Shown: positions 16,093-24,579 of the stretch, piece after piece
Layout of the letters: every line of letters begins with the position of its first letter
Numbering within the stretch: the first letter of the stretch is position 1
DNA from: Actinospineispora acaciae DSM 45401
GTDB taxonomy: Bacteria > Actinomycetota > Actinomycetes > Mycobacteriales > Pseudonocardiaceae
Assembly: GCF_000620785.1 (NCBI RefSeq)
Contig: NZ_JIAI01000008.1
Location: forward strand, 248,001-312,000
Length of the DNA stretch: 64,000 nt
Direction of reading: 5' to 3'
The notes under the pieces: generated by a model
What the model saw: only the letters and a program-made list of their open reading frames with translations
Database searches by the model: none
What the model was told of the DNA's origin: nothing
Made by a program: the position numbers and the translations under genes

Positions 16093-18725
16093 ACGGGCGT
16101 AGCTTCGGCTCTCAGCTGTGGGCGGCGCTGACCCGGCCATACCCGCCGAAGCCCGTGAAGAGCGACGCCAGCTTCACCCAACAGCTCCTGGCGGCGCTGG
16201 CGCGAAACAGCCCGGCGTTCAACGGTTCTTCGGCAGCCTCACCGGGGCCGGATGATCCCGACACACCGCGCCGTGTCCCGGACCTGACCCGGGACGACTT
16301 CACCGGCGCCAACCTCTCCGACGCCGACCTGGATCGCACCAACTTCGCGGGCAGGCGCCTCGTCAACGCCAACCTCGCCGGTGCGTCGCTGCGTGGCGCC
16401 ACCTTCGCGGGCGCCGACCTCACCGGCGCCCGGCTCCACGATGCCGACCTGGCACGCGCGAACTTCAGCCGAGCCAATCTCGCTCGTGCCGATCTCGCTC
16501 GTGCCCATCTGGCGAGGGCCAGCCTCACGCGCGCCAACCTGATGGGCGCCGATCTCACCTGGACGAGTCTCGCCGACGCGGTGCTGGACGGGGTCAGGTG
16601 GAACACCGAGACAAAGTGGCCGAACGACCGCGCCGCCGAGATCAGACGGCGGTCCGAGATGCGCCCGGATGGAACGTTTCGCATCCGAACACGAACCGCC
16701 TCGGCGTCCGGCCCTGAGCTGCGTCCGCCCAGGCCGAGACGATCTGCGCAGCCCGTGCCAACGGCAGGACGGAACGGCCCGACGGCGGAGTTGGACCGAC
16801 TGGTTCGTGCCTTCGCGACCCGTCACCGACCCGAGGGCGATCCCAATGACCTGCCGATCGTCGTCTTGTGGGGGTCTCGCGGCTCGGGGAACTCCGAGCT
16901 GCTCCGGCACCTGCGAACCGTCGACGACTGGCCAGGACCACGTGCCTTCCTCGATGGCGAGCGACTCCCGGCCAGGCTCCGGCCGCATCAGGTGGCGAGC
17001 CGGCTCGCATTCCAACTGGCGTATAAGGCCGAAGGATTCGGTCGGGCCCGCTTTCCGCGCTTCTTCCTCGGCATGGCGGCGGTTCGAGAGCCACTCGACC
17101 TCGACTCGGGCGCCGCTGCTCGAGACGTCCGCCGGGACTTGTTCAACCAGAGGCTGCGGAACCGGAGCGAGGGCCGACACTGGTTGCGGGAGTCGGCGGC
17201 GGCGATCGCCGACGTCGCCGACCTGGACGCCCCAGTGACGGGCGCCGTCGGTCTGGCCGTGGATGGCCTGATGGAAATCACCCGTACGCAGCGATTGCTG
17301 CGGGGTACCGCCATGACGTGGTACCGAGACATCCTTGACCTGCACTTCCAGGATCCGGCCGATGGCCTGGTGGAACTGTCGATTCAGGAGTTTCTGGGCA
17401 ACCGCGATTCGGTCGACGAGGTGCTGTGTCGGGCCTTCGTCGCGGACCTGCGGCACGAGTTCGAAGCCACGCTGGGCTGGAATGCGCGTCGGACCAACGC
17501 GGTCGTGCTGCTGGACAACGTCGGTACGCCGTCGCTCAGCCGCTTCCTCGGCACGCTTTCCGGGTTGGAGGACAACTCGGGACCGCTCCTGGTGGTGGCC
17601 GCGTCGCATCAGCGGTTCCCGCCGGCCGCGGCCGAGCACCCGACGAGCTGGCGGCCGGACGCACTCGGCGAGGCGTCAATCAGCCGCTGGTCAGCGCAGC
17701 GAGCCGCCCGGGGCGGAAGCCGCTACTACCCGGTACGGGTGGACCCGATCGAGGAGGTGGCGCCGACCGCCGAGCCCGACCGCCCGGAGGTGCGGGCTAT
17801 CGCCGACCGGCTCGGCCTGGACCCGGGCCTGTTCCCGACGGTGGCCTTCGCGCACCGGCTCACCGCCGGTCATCCGACCGGCCTGAGCATGGTTCTCGAC
17901 GCGCTGCGCGGCCCCGACGGGACGCTGAGCCCCGACCTCGACCCGCGCGCCACCCTGGGCCTGTCAGGTCCGGACGGGCAGGGCCTCGACGACCGCGTTC
18001 TCGGCTTGGTGCTCGGCCCTCGGGCGGACACGATGCTCCGTGGCGTGGTGCTGATGGCGCTGGCCCTCGACCTGTCCGACGCCAGGTTCGCCCAGATCCT
18101 CGCGGGCGCGAGCCCATCGAGCGGGTCACTGCTCAGCCGATATCGGGAGCGCGACCTGTGGGTCACGCACCGGTTCGACGACGGGGTGCCGCGGCCGCCG
18201 AGGATGCACCCGTTCGCGCGCCGGGCCATCGCCCACCGGCTGGCTCGCCCCGGCGGCCTCGCCGGGGCCGGTTTGGATTGGACTCGCGCGCACGAGCTGC
18301 TGCGCAACGCCGCCGCCGTCAGCGACGACGTCACCGCGACCCTGTACCACGACCTGGCGCTGGGCCGAGTGCGCGAGGTAGCAACCCGACTCACCGCGCT
18401 GTTCGACCCGGCCGACCCCAAGCGCTGGTACGAGCTGCTGCTTCAGGTGACCGCGGCGCCGTTGGCCCGCCCTGACCAAGGGACCACCACACGTGACCGG
18501 CTCAGCGTGCCCGGAGACACCGATCTCATGGTGCCCACTCGCCTGATCTCCGCGCTCCAGCGGCACACCGACCCGCTCGGCGACCCACACCACGACACCT
18601 GCGACATCATCGCCTACGAGCTGGGCGAGTTGGCTCGGAAGGCGACCGCCGGAGCGCCCTTCCTCATCGAGCAGAGCATGAAGTTCCAGCAGTGCTGGAA
18701 CCGCTGGCACCCGAGCCGGTACTGA
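16089..18725 (+). CDS. pentapeptide-repeat protein fused to a STAND-like NTPase with degenerate P-loop
   Basis: This 878-residue protein starts at GTG 16089, overlapping the upstream stop. Residues about 65-170 form pentapeptide repeats (A[DN]L-x-x, for example ANLSDADLDRTNF). A linker rich in Arg and Pro follows. Residues about 255-620 resemble a STAND/AAA-type NTPase: P-loop GSRGSGNSEL at 262-271, where Asn268 replaces the usual Lys, Walker B-like AVVLLDN near 476, and a GHPTG motif near 594 as in the GxP element of STAND proteins. The rest looks like a winged-helix/helical region ending in Trp- and Tyr-containing residues. STAND proteins act as switches in signalling and in phage defence. 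A defence or membrane-tethered sensing role is inference. Confidence 0.8.
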   Translation: MNGRSFGSQLWAALTRPYPPKPVKSDASFTQQLLAALARNSPAFNGSSAASPGPDDPDTPRRVPDLTRDDFTGANLSDADLDRTNFAGRRLVNANLAGASLRGATFAGADLTGARLHDADLARANFSRANLARADLARAHLARASLTRANLMGADLTWTSLADAVLDGVRWNTETKWPNDRAAEIRRRSEMRPDGTFRIRTRTASASGPELRPPRPRRSAQPVPTAGRNGPTAELDRLVRAFATRHRPEGDPNDLPIVVLWGSRGSGNSELLRHLRTVDDWPGPRAFLDGERLPARLRPHQVASRLAFQLAYKAEGFGRARFPRFFLGMAAVREPLDLDSGAAARDVRRDLFNQRLRNRSEGRHWLRESAAAIADVADLDAPVTGAVGLAVDGLMEITRTQRLLRGTAMTWYRDILDLHFQDPADGLVELSIQEFLGNRDSVDEVLCRAFVADLRHEFEATLGWNARRTNAVVLLDNVGTPSLSRFLGTLSGLEDNSGPLLVVAASHQRFPPAAAEHPTSWRPDALGEASISRWSAQRAARGGSRYYPVRVDPIEEVAPTAEPDRPEVRAIADRLGLDPGLFPTVAFAHRLTAGHPTGLSMVLDALRGPDGTLSPDLDPRATLGLSGPDGQGLDDRVLGLVLGPRADTMLRGVVLMALALDLSDARFAQILAGASPSSGSLLSRYRERDLWVTHRFDDGVPRPPRMHPFARRAIAHRLARPGGLAGAGLDWTRAHELLRNAAAVSDDVTATLYHDLALGRVREVATRLTALFDPADPKRWYELLLQVTAAPLARPDQGTTTRDRLSVPGDTDLMVPTRLISALQRHTDPLGDPHHDTCDIIAYELGELARKATAGAPFLIEQSMKFQQCWNRWHPSRY

Positions 18726-18738
18726 CCGGGATGGTGCC

Positions 18739-20139
18739 TCAGTCCCGGCGCTCGTCGGACTCGATGGGGTGCGGGTGGTCGCGGCTGTCGTCCAGGTGCG
18801 AGGGGTCGAAGCTGACCCGGCCCACGGCGAGGTAGTTGACCAGCCAGAACAGCACGCCGACCGCGAGCAGCGCGCCGGCCACCAGGAACTGGACCAGCGG
18901 CCGGCCGGACAGCGGCGTCGCCAGGAAGCCGCAGAACACGATGCCGAGGATCGGAGCCCAGGTCGGGGCCTTGAAGTGCTCGTGGGCCACCTTGTCCTTG
19001 CGCAGCACCAGCACCGCGATGTTGACGATGGTGAACACCGCGAGCAGCAGCAGCGCGGTGGTGCCGCCGAGCACGCTCAGGTCCACGCTGACCACCAGCA
19101 CGTAGGCGATCGCGCTGGTGAACAGGATGGAGACCCACGGCGTGCGCCGGGTCGGGTGCACGGTGCCGAACACGCTGGGCAGCACCCGCTCGTTGGCCAT
19201 GCCGTAGAGCAGCCGGCTGGCCATCAGCATGTTGATCAGGGCGGAGTTGATCACGGCGATCAGCCCGATCGCGCCGAACAGCTGCAGCGGGAACCCGGGC
19301 GCGCCGACCTGCAGCACCCGCAGCAGCGCGCCGCTCTTGGCCCCGGCCAGCTCGGCGGTGGGCAGCACCATCGAGGACACGACCGCGACCAGCACGTAGA
19401 TGGACCCCGCCACCCCCATGCCGATCAGCATCGCCTTCGGGAAGATCTTGACCGGGTCCTTGGTCTCCTCGGCCATGTTCACCGAGTCCTCGAAGCCGAC
19501 CATGGCGAAGAACGCCAGCGAGGTGGCGGCGGTGATGGCCAGCAGGAATGAGTTCTCCGAGGTGTCCACGTGCACCAGCCGGCTGGCGTCGCCCTTGCCC
19601 TGGGAGATGGCGTAGAAGCCGGCGATGACGATGATCGCCAGGCCGCTGACCTCGACGCAGGTGAGCAGCACGTTCGCCTTCACCGACTCGCCGACGCCCC
19701 GGAAGTTGATGGCCGCGAGCCCGACCACGAACACGAACGCCACCAGCCACAGCGGCAGGGTGAGGAACTGCTTGAGGTAGGTGTCGCCGAACGCCTTGGC
19801 CGCCGAGGCCGCCGAGGTCACCCCCGAGCTCATCACCGTGAACGTGACCATGAAGGTCAGGAACTGCACCCCGAACGCCCGGTGCGTGAACAGCGCCGCG
19901 CCGCCCGCGCCCGGGTACTTCCCGACCAGCTCCAGGTAGCTGAACGCGGTGAGGAACGCCACCACGAACGCGACCAGGAACGGTATCCACAGCGCGCCCC
20001 CGATCACGGCGGCCACGTCGCCGGTCAGCGCGTAGATGCCGGTACCCAGGATGTCGCCGACCACGAAGAACAGCAGCAGCTTGGGGCCGATGGCCCGCTT
20101 CAGCTCCGGCTGCGCGGGGACAGTCGCTTGCTCCGCCAT
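18739..20139 (-). CDS. APC-superfamily amino-acid permease
   Basis: This 466-residue protein has about twelve membrane segments. The N-terminal signature KLLLFFVVGDILGTGIYALTGDVA is the substrate-binding helix 1 with its broken G-T-G stretch. FFAMVGFEDSVNMAEETKDPVKIFPKA is typical of APC transporters. A hydrophilic tail ends in SDERRD. It is likely an amino-acid/proton symporter or exchanger with unknown substrate. The ATG at 20139 is chosen because upstream residues in the same frame are not conserved and overlap the next gene region. Confidence 0.88.
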   Translation of the reverse strand: MAEQATVPAQPELKRAIGPKLLLFFVVGDILGTGIYALTGDVAAVIGGALWIPFLVAFVVAFLTAFSYLELVGKYPGAGGAALFTHRAFGVQFLTFMVTFTVMSSGVTSAASAAKAFGDTYLKQFLTLPLWLVAFVFVVGLAAINFRGVGESVKANVLLTCVEVSGLAIIVIAGFYAISQGKGDASRLVHVDTSENSFLLAITAATSLAFFAMVGFEDSVNMAEETKDPVKIFPKAMLIGMGVAGSIYVLVAVVSSMVLPTAELAGAKSGALLRVLQVGAPGFPLQLFGAIGLIAVINSALINMLMASRLLYGMANERVLPSVFGTVHPTRRTPWVSILFTSAIAYVLVVSVDLSVLGGTTALLLLAVFTIVNIAVLVLRKDKVAHEHFKAPTWAPILGIVFCGFLATPLSGRPLVQFLVAGALLAVGVLFWLVNYLAVGRVSFDPSHLDDSRDHPHPIESDERRD

Positions 20140-20209
20140 CCGCAGAGTGTGGCAAGGGTCACTCTTGGTGTCGAGGGGGCTTGAGCTGAACTTGAGGTTC
20201 GCCGGGCGC

Positions 20210-21550
20210 TCACGGCGCGCGGTAGCGCCAGAACGCCGGGAACAACGCCACCACCAGCAGGGTGAACACCACCACGCCGACGCCGCCCCAGGCCGACGCC
20301 GGACCGGTGCCGATGCCGCTGGCGGCCGGGCCGTGCCAGATGTCGGCCACCCGGGGTCCGCCGGCCACCACGACGACGAACACGCCCTGCATCCGCCCGC
20401 GCATCTCGTCGGTGGCCACAACCTGCAGCATCGTCGACCGGTACACCGCGCTGACCAGGTCCGCCGCGCCGGCCACCGCGAGGCAGAGCACCGCCAGCCA
20501 CAGTGCGGAGGACAGCCCGAACGCGATCACCCCGAGCCCCCAGACGCAGACCGCCACGGTGACCGCCACGCCTTGGCGCCGGGTCCGGTGCAGCCAGCCG
20601 GAGAACACCCCGCCGGCCACCGACCCGATCGCGATGGAGGCGAACAGCAGCCCGAGCGCGATGCCGCCGCCGGGCGGGTCGTGGAAGGTCCGCTCGGCCA
20701 TCTCAGGGAACACCGCGCGCGGCATGCCGAACGCCATCGCGATGACGTCCACCAGGAACGACACCAGCAGCACCTTCTGGGTGGCCACGTACCGGAACCC
20801 GGCCATGACGTCGCGCAGCCCGGCGGTGCGCCGCGAGCCGTCGCCGTTGTCCTGGGGCGGGATCGGCGGCAGCTTCCAGGCCGCCCACAGCGTGGCCAGC
20901 AGCGCGATGGCGTCGATCAGGTACAGCGTGGGCAGGCCGAACAGCGGCAGCAGCGCGCCGGCCATGGTCGGCCCGACGATGGCGCCGAAGTGGAACACCG
21001 TCATGCCCAGCGCGTTCGCGGCGGCCAGCTCCTGTGGCGGCAGGATCCGGGGCAGCACCGCGCTGCGGGTCGGCTGGTTGATGGCGAGCAGGCCCTGCTG
21101 CACGGCGAACACCACCAGCACCAGCCACACCGACCGCATCCCGGTCGCCGCCACGATCCAGAGCACCACCGAGGTCAGCGAGATGCCCGCGCCGGTGATC
21201 AGCAACAGCAGCCGGCGATCCATGGCGTCCGCGATCGCACCGCCCCACAGCCCGAACACCACCAGCGGCACCAGCCCGAACAGCCCGGTGAGCCCGACAT
21301 AGGCGGACGACCCGGTGAGGTCGTAGATCTGCTTGGGCACCGCGACGGCGGTGAGCTGGGCGCCGATCAGCGTGACCACCCCGGCCAGCCACAGCCGGCG
21401 GAACTCCAGGGTCCGCAGCGGCGTGGTGTCCGCGAACGCGCCGCGCAGCATGCCGGCCAGGTTGCGAACGCCGACCCTCCGACCGGCGCCGGCCTGCCGG
21501 GCGGGGGTCGTGGGACTTGGAGGCTCCTCCGGCTCTGACGTCACGGACAA
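20210..21550 (-). CDS. MFS exporter (enterobactin-exporter-like)
   Basis: This 446-residue protein has twelve hydrophobic segments. The N-terminal cytoplasmic region (PLRTLEFRRLWLAGVVTLIG) and GLFGLVPLVVFGLWGGAIADAMDRRLLL match MFS members similar to siderophore or macrolide exporters. The start may be TTG 21550 or GTG 21544; an AT-rich TTAACTAGTT just upstream points to a leaderless transcript. It lies 70 bp from the permease gene and on the same strand, with no evident shared function. Confidence 0.85.
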   Translation of the reverse strand: MSVTSEPEEPPSPTTPARQAGAGRRVGVRNLAGMLRGAFADTTPLRTLEFRRLWLAGVVTLIGAQLTAVAVPKQIYDLTGSSAYVGLTGLFGLVPLVVFGLWGGAIADAMDRRLLLLITGAGISLTSVVLWIVAATGMRSVWLVLVVFAVQQGLLAINQPTRSAVLPRILPPQELAAANALGMTVFHFGAIVGPTMAGALLPLFGLPTLYLIDAIALLATLWAAWKLPPIPPQDNGDGSRRTAGLRDVMAGFRYVATQKVLLVSFLVDVIAMAFGMPRAVFPEMAERTFHDPPGGGIALGLLFASIAIGSVAGGVFSGWLHRTRRQGVAVTVAVCVWGLGVIAFGLSSALWLAVLCLAVAGAADLVSAVYRSTMLQVVATDEMRGRMQGVFVVVVAGGPRVADIWHGPAASGIGTGPASAWGGVGVVVFTLLVVALFPAFWRYRAP

Positions 21551-21567
21551 CTAGTTAACACGCCAAA

Positions 21568-22797
21568 CTACCCATCTCCCAAAGCCGCACGGCGGCGCGA
21601 CAGGTAGGCGGTCTCGGCGGTGTTGCCGGCCAGCTCGATGGCCCTGTCGTAGGCCGCGCGGGACTCCCGACCGACGCCCAGCCGGCGCAGCAGCTCGGCG
21701 CGGGTGGCGTGGTAGGCGTGGTAACCGGCCAGGTTGTCCCCGAGAGTGTCGACGGCGGCCAGCCCCACCTCCGGGCCGTCGCGCTCGGCGACCGCGATGG
21801 CCCGGTTGAGCGCGATGATCGGCGAGGGGTCGAGGCGGACGAGCTGGTCGTAGAGGGCGACGACCTGCGACCAGTCGGTGTCGCGCACGTCGCGGGCCGA
21901 GGTGTGCACGGCGTTGATCGCGGCCAGGATCTGGTAGCGGCCGGGAGCCTCCCCGGAGGCCAGCCGCTCGTGCATCAGTTGGTGGCCCTCGGCAATCAGG
22001 CCCGCGTCCCAGGCCGAACGGTCCTGCTCGCCGAGGGGGACCAGCTCGCCGGCGGCCGAGACCCGGGCGGTGCGGCGGGCCTCGGTGAGCAGCATCAGCG
22101 CGAGCAGGCCGGCCACCTCGCCGTCGGTCGGCATGAGGGCTCGGACCAGGCGGGTCAGGCGGATCGCCTCGGCAGTCAGGTCGTGGCGTACCGGATCGGT
22201 GTCCGGGCCGGTCGCCAGGTAGCCCTCGTTGAAGACCAGGTAGAGGACGGCGAGCACGCCGCGCACGCGTGCCGGGAGATCCTCCGGGGCCGGCACCCGA
22301 TACGGGATGCGAGCCGCCTTGATCTTGGACTTCGCGCGGGTGATCCGCTGCCCCATGGCGGCCTCGGTCACCAGGAAGGCACGGGCGATCTCGGGCATGG
22401 TCAGGCCGCCCACCATGCGCAGCGTCAGCGCCACCCTGGTCTGCATCGCGAGCGCCGGGTGACAGCAGGTGAAGATCAGCCGAAGCCGCTCGTCATCAAG
22501 GGCGCCGAGGGGCTCGGGCGGGTCGTCGTCGTGGACCATCCGGGCCTCCCTCTGCTTGTCGTCGCGCTTGTTCTCGCGCCGGATCCGGTCGATGGCCTTG
22601 CGGGTGGCGGTGGTGGTCAGCCAGGCGCCGGGGTTCGGGGGTACGCCGTCGGCCGGCCACCGCTCGACGGCCGTCGCGAACGCCTCGGCCGCCGCCTCCT
22701 CGGCGATGTCGAGGTCACCGAAGCGCCTGGTCAGGGCGGCGACCACCCGGGCCCACTGCTCGCGGTGGGCCCGGGTGACCGCCTCGGCCGCGCTCAC
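21568..22797 (-). CDS. ECF42-type RNA polymerase sigma factor with C-terminal extension
   Basis: This 409-residue protein begins with sigma region 2 (VVAALTRRFGDLDIAEEAAAEAF...NPGAWLTTTATRKAIDRIRR), then region 4 (LRMVGGLTMPEIARAFLVTEAAMGQRITRAKSKI). A long C-terminal extension of about 200 residues with TPR-like helices (ALNRAIAVAERDGPEVGLAAVDTL) follows. This architecture, together with the adjacent DGPF/YCII protein, defines the ECF42 group, in which no anti-sigma factor is used and the extension is needed for activity. Its start overlaps the upstream gene stop by 4 nt. Target promoters are not evident. Confidence 0.9.
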   Translation of the reverse strand: MSAAEAVTRAHREQWARVVAALTRRFGDLDIAEEAAAEAFATAVERWPADGVPPNPGAWLTTTATRKAIDRIRRENKRDDKQREARMVHDDDPPEPLGALDDERLRLIFTCCHPALAMQTRVALTLRMVGGLTMPEIARAFLVTEAAMGQRITRAKSKIKAARIPYRVPAPEDLPARVRGVLAVLYLVFNEGYLATGPDTDPVRHDLTAEAIRLTRLVRALMPTDGEVAGLLALMLLTEARRTARVSAAGELVPLGEQDRSAWDAGLIAEGHQLMHERLASGEAPGRYQILAAINAVHTSARDVRDTDWSQVVALYDQLVRLDPSPIIALNRAIAVAERDGPEVGLAAVDTLGDNLAGYHAYHATRAELLRRLGVGRESRAAYDRAIELAGNTAETAYLSRRRAALGDG

Positions 22798-23117
22798 AGG
22801 AACGGCCGCACCTCGACCTTCCGGTTGCAGTGCTTCGACCCCTCCGAGGCCAGCTGCAGCGCCACGTCGAGGTCGGGCGCATCGATGATCCAGAAGCCGG
22901 CCATGTGCTCCTTGGACTCCAGGAACGGCCCGTCGGTGAACAGCGCCTCGCCGCCCCGGTTGTCGATCACGGTGGCGGTGCTGGGCGAGGCGAGGCCGCC
23001 GGCGAACACCCAGTGGCCCTCGGCCCGCAGGCGCTCGTTGAACGCCTCGATGGCGGCCATCTCGTCCGCCGTGGCCGAGCCGGTCCTGTCGTCGATCACG
23101 GAAACCAGGTACTGCAT
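22794..23117 (-). CDS. DGPF/YCII-domain protein, ECF42 partner
   Basis: This 107-residue ferredoxin-like-fold protein carries the signature TDGPFLESKEHMAGFWIID, the DGPF motif that names the family. The fold is that of YciI; enzymatic activity is not established. It precedes and overlaps the sigma-factor gene, as in other ECF42 loci, and is followed upstream by the DHFR-fold gene after 18 bp. All three probably form one transcript. Confidence 0.88.
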   Translation of the reverse strand: MQYLVSVIDDRTGSATADEMAAIEAFNERLRAEGHWVFAGGLASPSTATVIDNRGGEALFTDGPFLESKEHMAGFWIIDAPDLDVALQLASEGSKHCNRKVEVRPFL

Positions 23118-23135
23118 CTGGTGATCATCCCTTGT

Positions 23136-23750
23136 CTAGCTCGCGTACCGAGGGCGCCCACTCGGCCGGTAGACCTGGATCGTCACGCCGCTCGACAGTG
23201 CCCGTGAGTCGACGAGTGAGAGTGCCGCGTCCGGGCCGCTGGCGGGAAACAACCGCGTGCCCTGGCCGACGACCACGGGATAGGTGAGCAGGATCATCTC
23301 GTCGACGAGCCGGTTGTCGAACAGCCAGCGGACCAGGGCACCGCTGCCGTGCACCTGCAGCTCGCCCGCCGGCTTGGCCTTCAGCTCGCGGACGGCGGCC
23401 GCGACGTCACCGGACAGGGCCGTCGTGTCCGCCCACCCCGGGTCGGTGAGGGTGGTCGATGCCACGTACTTGGGCCGCGTGTTCAGCGCCACCGAGATCG
23501 GGTTGTCGCCCTGGTCCGTTCCCCAGGAGCCGGTTCCCCAGGAGCCGGCGAAGATCTCGTAGGTCCGCCGGCCGAACAGGAACGCGTCGGCGCGCTGGAA
23601 AACCTGGCCGAGGAACGTCTCGCCGTCCTCGTCGAACAGCGGCAAGGCCCATCCGCCGCGCTCGAACCCTCCCTCGCGGTCCTCGTCACGCCCGCCGAGT
23701 CCCTGCATCACGCCGTCCACAGAGACGTGCGTGACGGTCGTCAACTTCAT
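23136..23750 (-). CDS. dihydrofolate-reductase-fold (RibD C-terminal) protein
   Basis: This 204-residue protein has the DHFR/RibD_C layout: VTHVSVDGVMQGLGG, ADAFLFGRRTYEIFAGSW, then ELQVHGSGALVRWLFDNRLVDEMILLTYPVVVGQGTRLFP. It should bind NADPH and reduce an unknown substrate. Homologues occur often near DGPF/ECF42 genes, and it lies 18 bp upstream of that pair here. A tandem GSWGT-GSWGT sequence near residue 70 comes from a 15 bp duplication (about 23520-23550). Confidence 0.85.
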   Translation of the reverse strand: MKLTTVTHVSVDGVMQGLGGRDEDREGGFERGGWALPLFDEDGETFLGQVFQRADAFLFGRRTYEIFAGSWGTGSWGTDQGDNPISVALNTRPKYVASTTLTDPGWADTTALSGDVAAAVRELKAKPAGELQVHGSGALVRWLFDNRLVDEMILLTYPVVVGQGTRLFPASGPDAALSLVDSRALSSGVTIQVYRPSGRPRYAS

Positions 23751-23841
23751 GGTCGTAGCTCCCTTGCGGTGGTGTGGAACGCGCCCTCGTGGGCGCCCCT
23801 CACCCCTGCTACGAACGGCTCAGCCCCGATCCGACACTTTC

Positions 23842-24477
23842 CTACGGCGCGAGGCGGCGGATCGTCCAGCGCTGGTCGGGGTTGCGGTCGAACACCAACC
23901 TGTCGTGCAGCCGGTCCTGGCGGCCCTGCCAGAACTCCACCCGATCCGGGCGCAGCCGCCAGCCGCCCCAGTGCGGCGGGACCGGGACCTGGTCGGTGTC
24001 GGCGAAGCGGCGGCGGGTCGCCTCCAGCGAGTGGTCCAGCGACTGCCGGCTGGACAGCACCGCGGACTGCGGTGAGGCCCACGCGCCGAGCTGCGAGCCT
24101 CGGGGGCGGGTGGCCCAGTACGCGGCGGTCTCGGCGCGGCTGACCTCCTCCACGGTGCCGCGCGCGTTGACCTGGCGGTGCATCGCGTACCACGGGAAGG
24201 TCACCGAGGCCTGGCGGCTGGAGCGCAGGTCGCGGCTCTTCGCCGAGGTGTAGTTGGTGAAGAAGACGATGCCGCGCGCGTCGATGCCCTTGCACAGCAC
24301 GCTGCGGGTGGACGGTACCCCGTCCGGGTCGACCGTGGCCAGCACCATCCCGTTCGGTTCGGGCAGACCGGCCTCGGCGGCCTCGGCCAGCCAGTTCACC
24401 AGTTGCGTGTCCCAGCCCTCGGCCAGGTCCACCACGTCGAGGGTGGCCCCCACCCGTTCCGCTCGGTCCACCGACAT
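23842..24477 (-). CDS. pdxH: pyridoxamine 5'-phosphate oxidase
   Basis: This 211-residue FMN enzyme oxidises pyridoxamine or pyridoxine phosphate to pyridoxal phosphate. Characteristic segments are PNGMVLATVDPDGVPSTRSVLCKGID, FFTNYTSAKSRDLRSS, FPWYAMHRQVNARGTVEEV and the C-terminal WGGWRLRPDRVEFWQGRQDRLHDR with RWTIRRLAP. ATG 24477 is preceded by GGAGGG. It supplies the PLP cofactor that serC in the same region requires. It is divergent from the DUF4185 gene. Confidence 0.94.
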   Translation of the reverse strand: MSVDRAERVGATLDVVDLAEGWDTQLVNWLAEAAEAGLPEPNGMVLATVDPDGVPSTRSVLCKGIDARGIVFFTNYTSAKSRDLRSSRQASVTFPWYAMHRQVNARGTVEEVSRAETAAYWATRPRGSQLGAWASPQSAVLSSRQSLDHSLEATRRRFADTDQVPVPPHWGGWRLRPDRVEFWQGRQDRLHDRLVFDRNPDQRWTIRRLAP

Positions 24478-24579
24478 GCGCCCTCCGCCCTTTACCCGGA
24501 CCTTTGACCGTAGGCCGCGCGGCGGTCGCGGCGCCAGAGCCCGATGTGTCTCATCCGTGCGTGTGGTACGGCTGTGACT

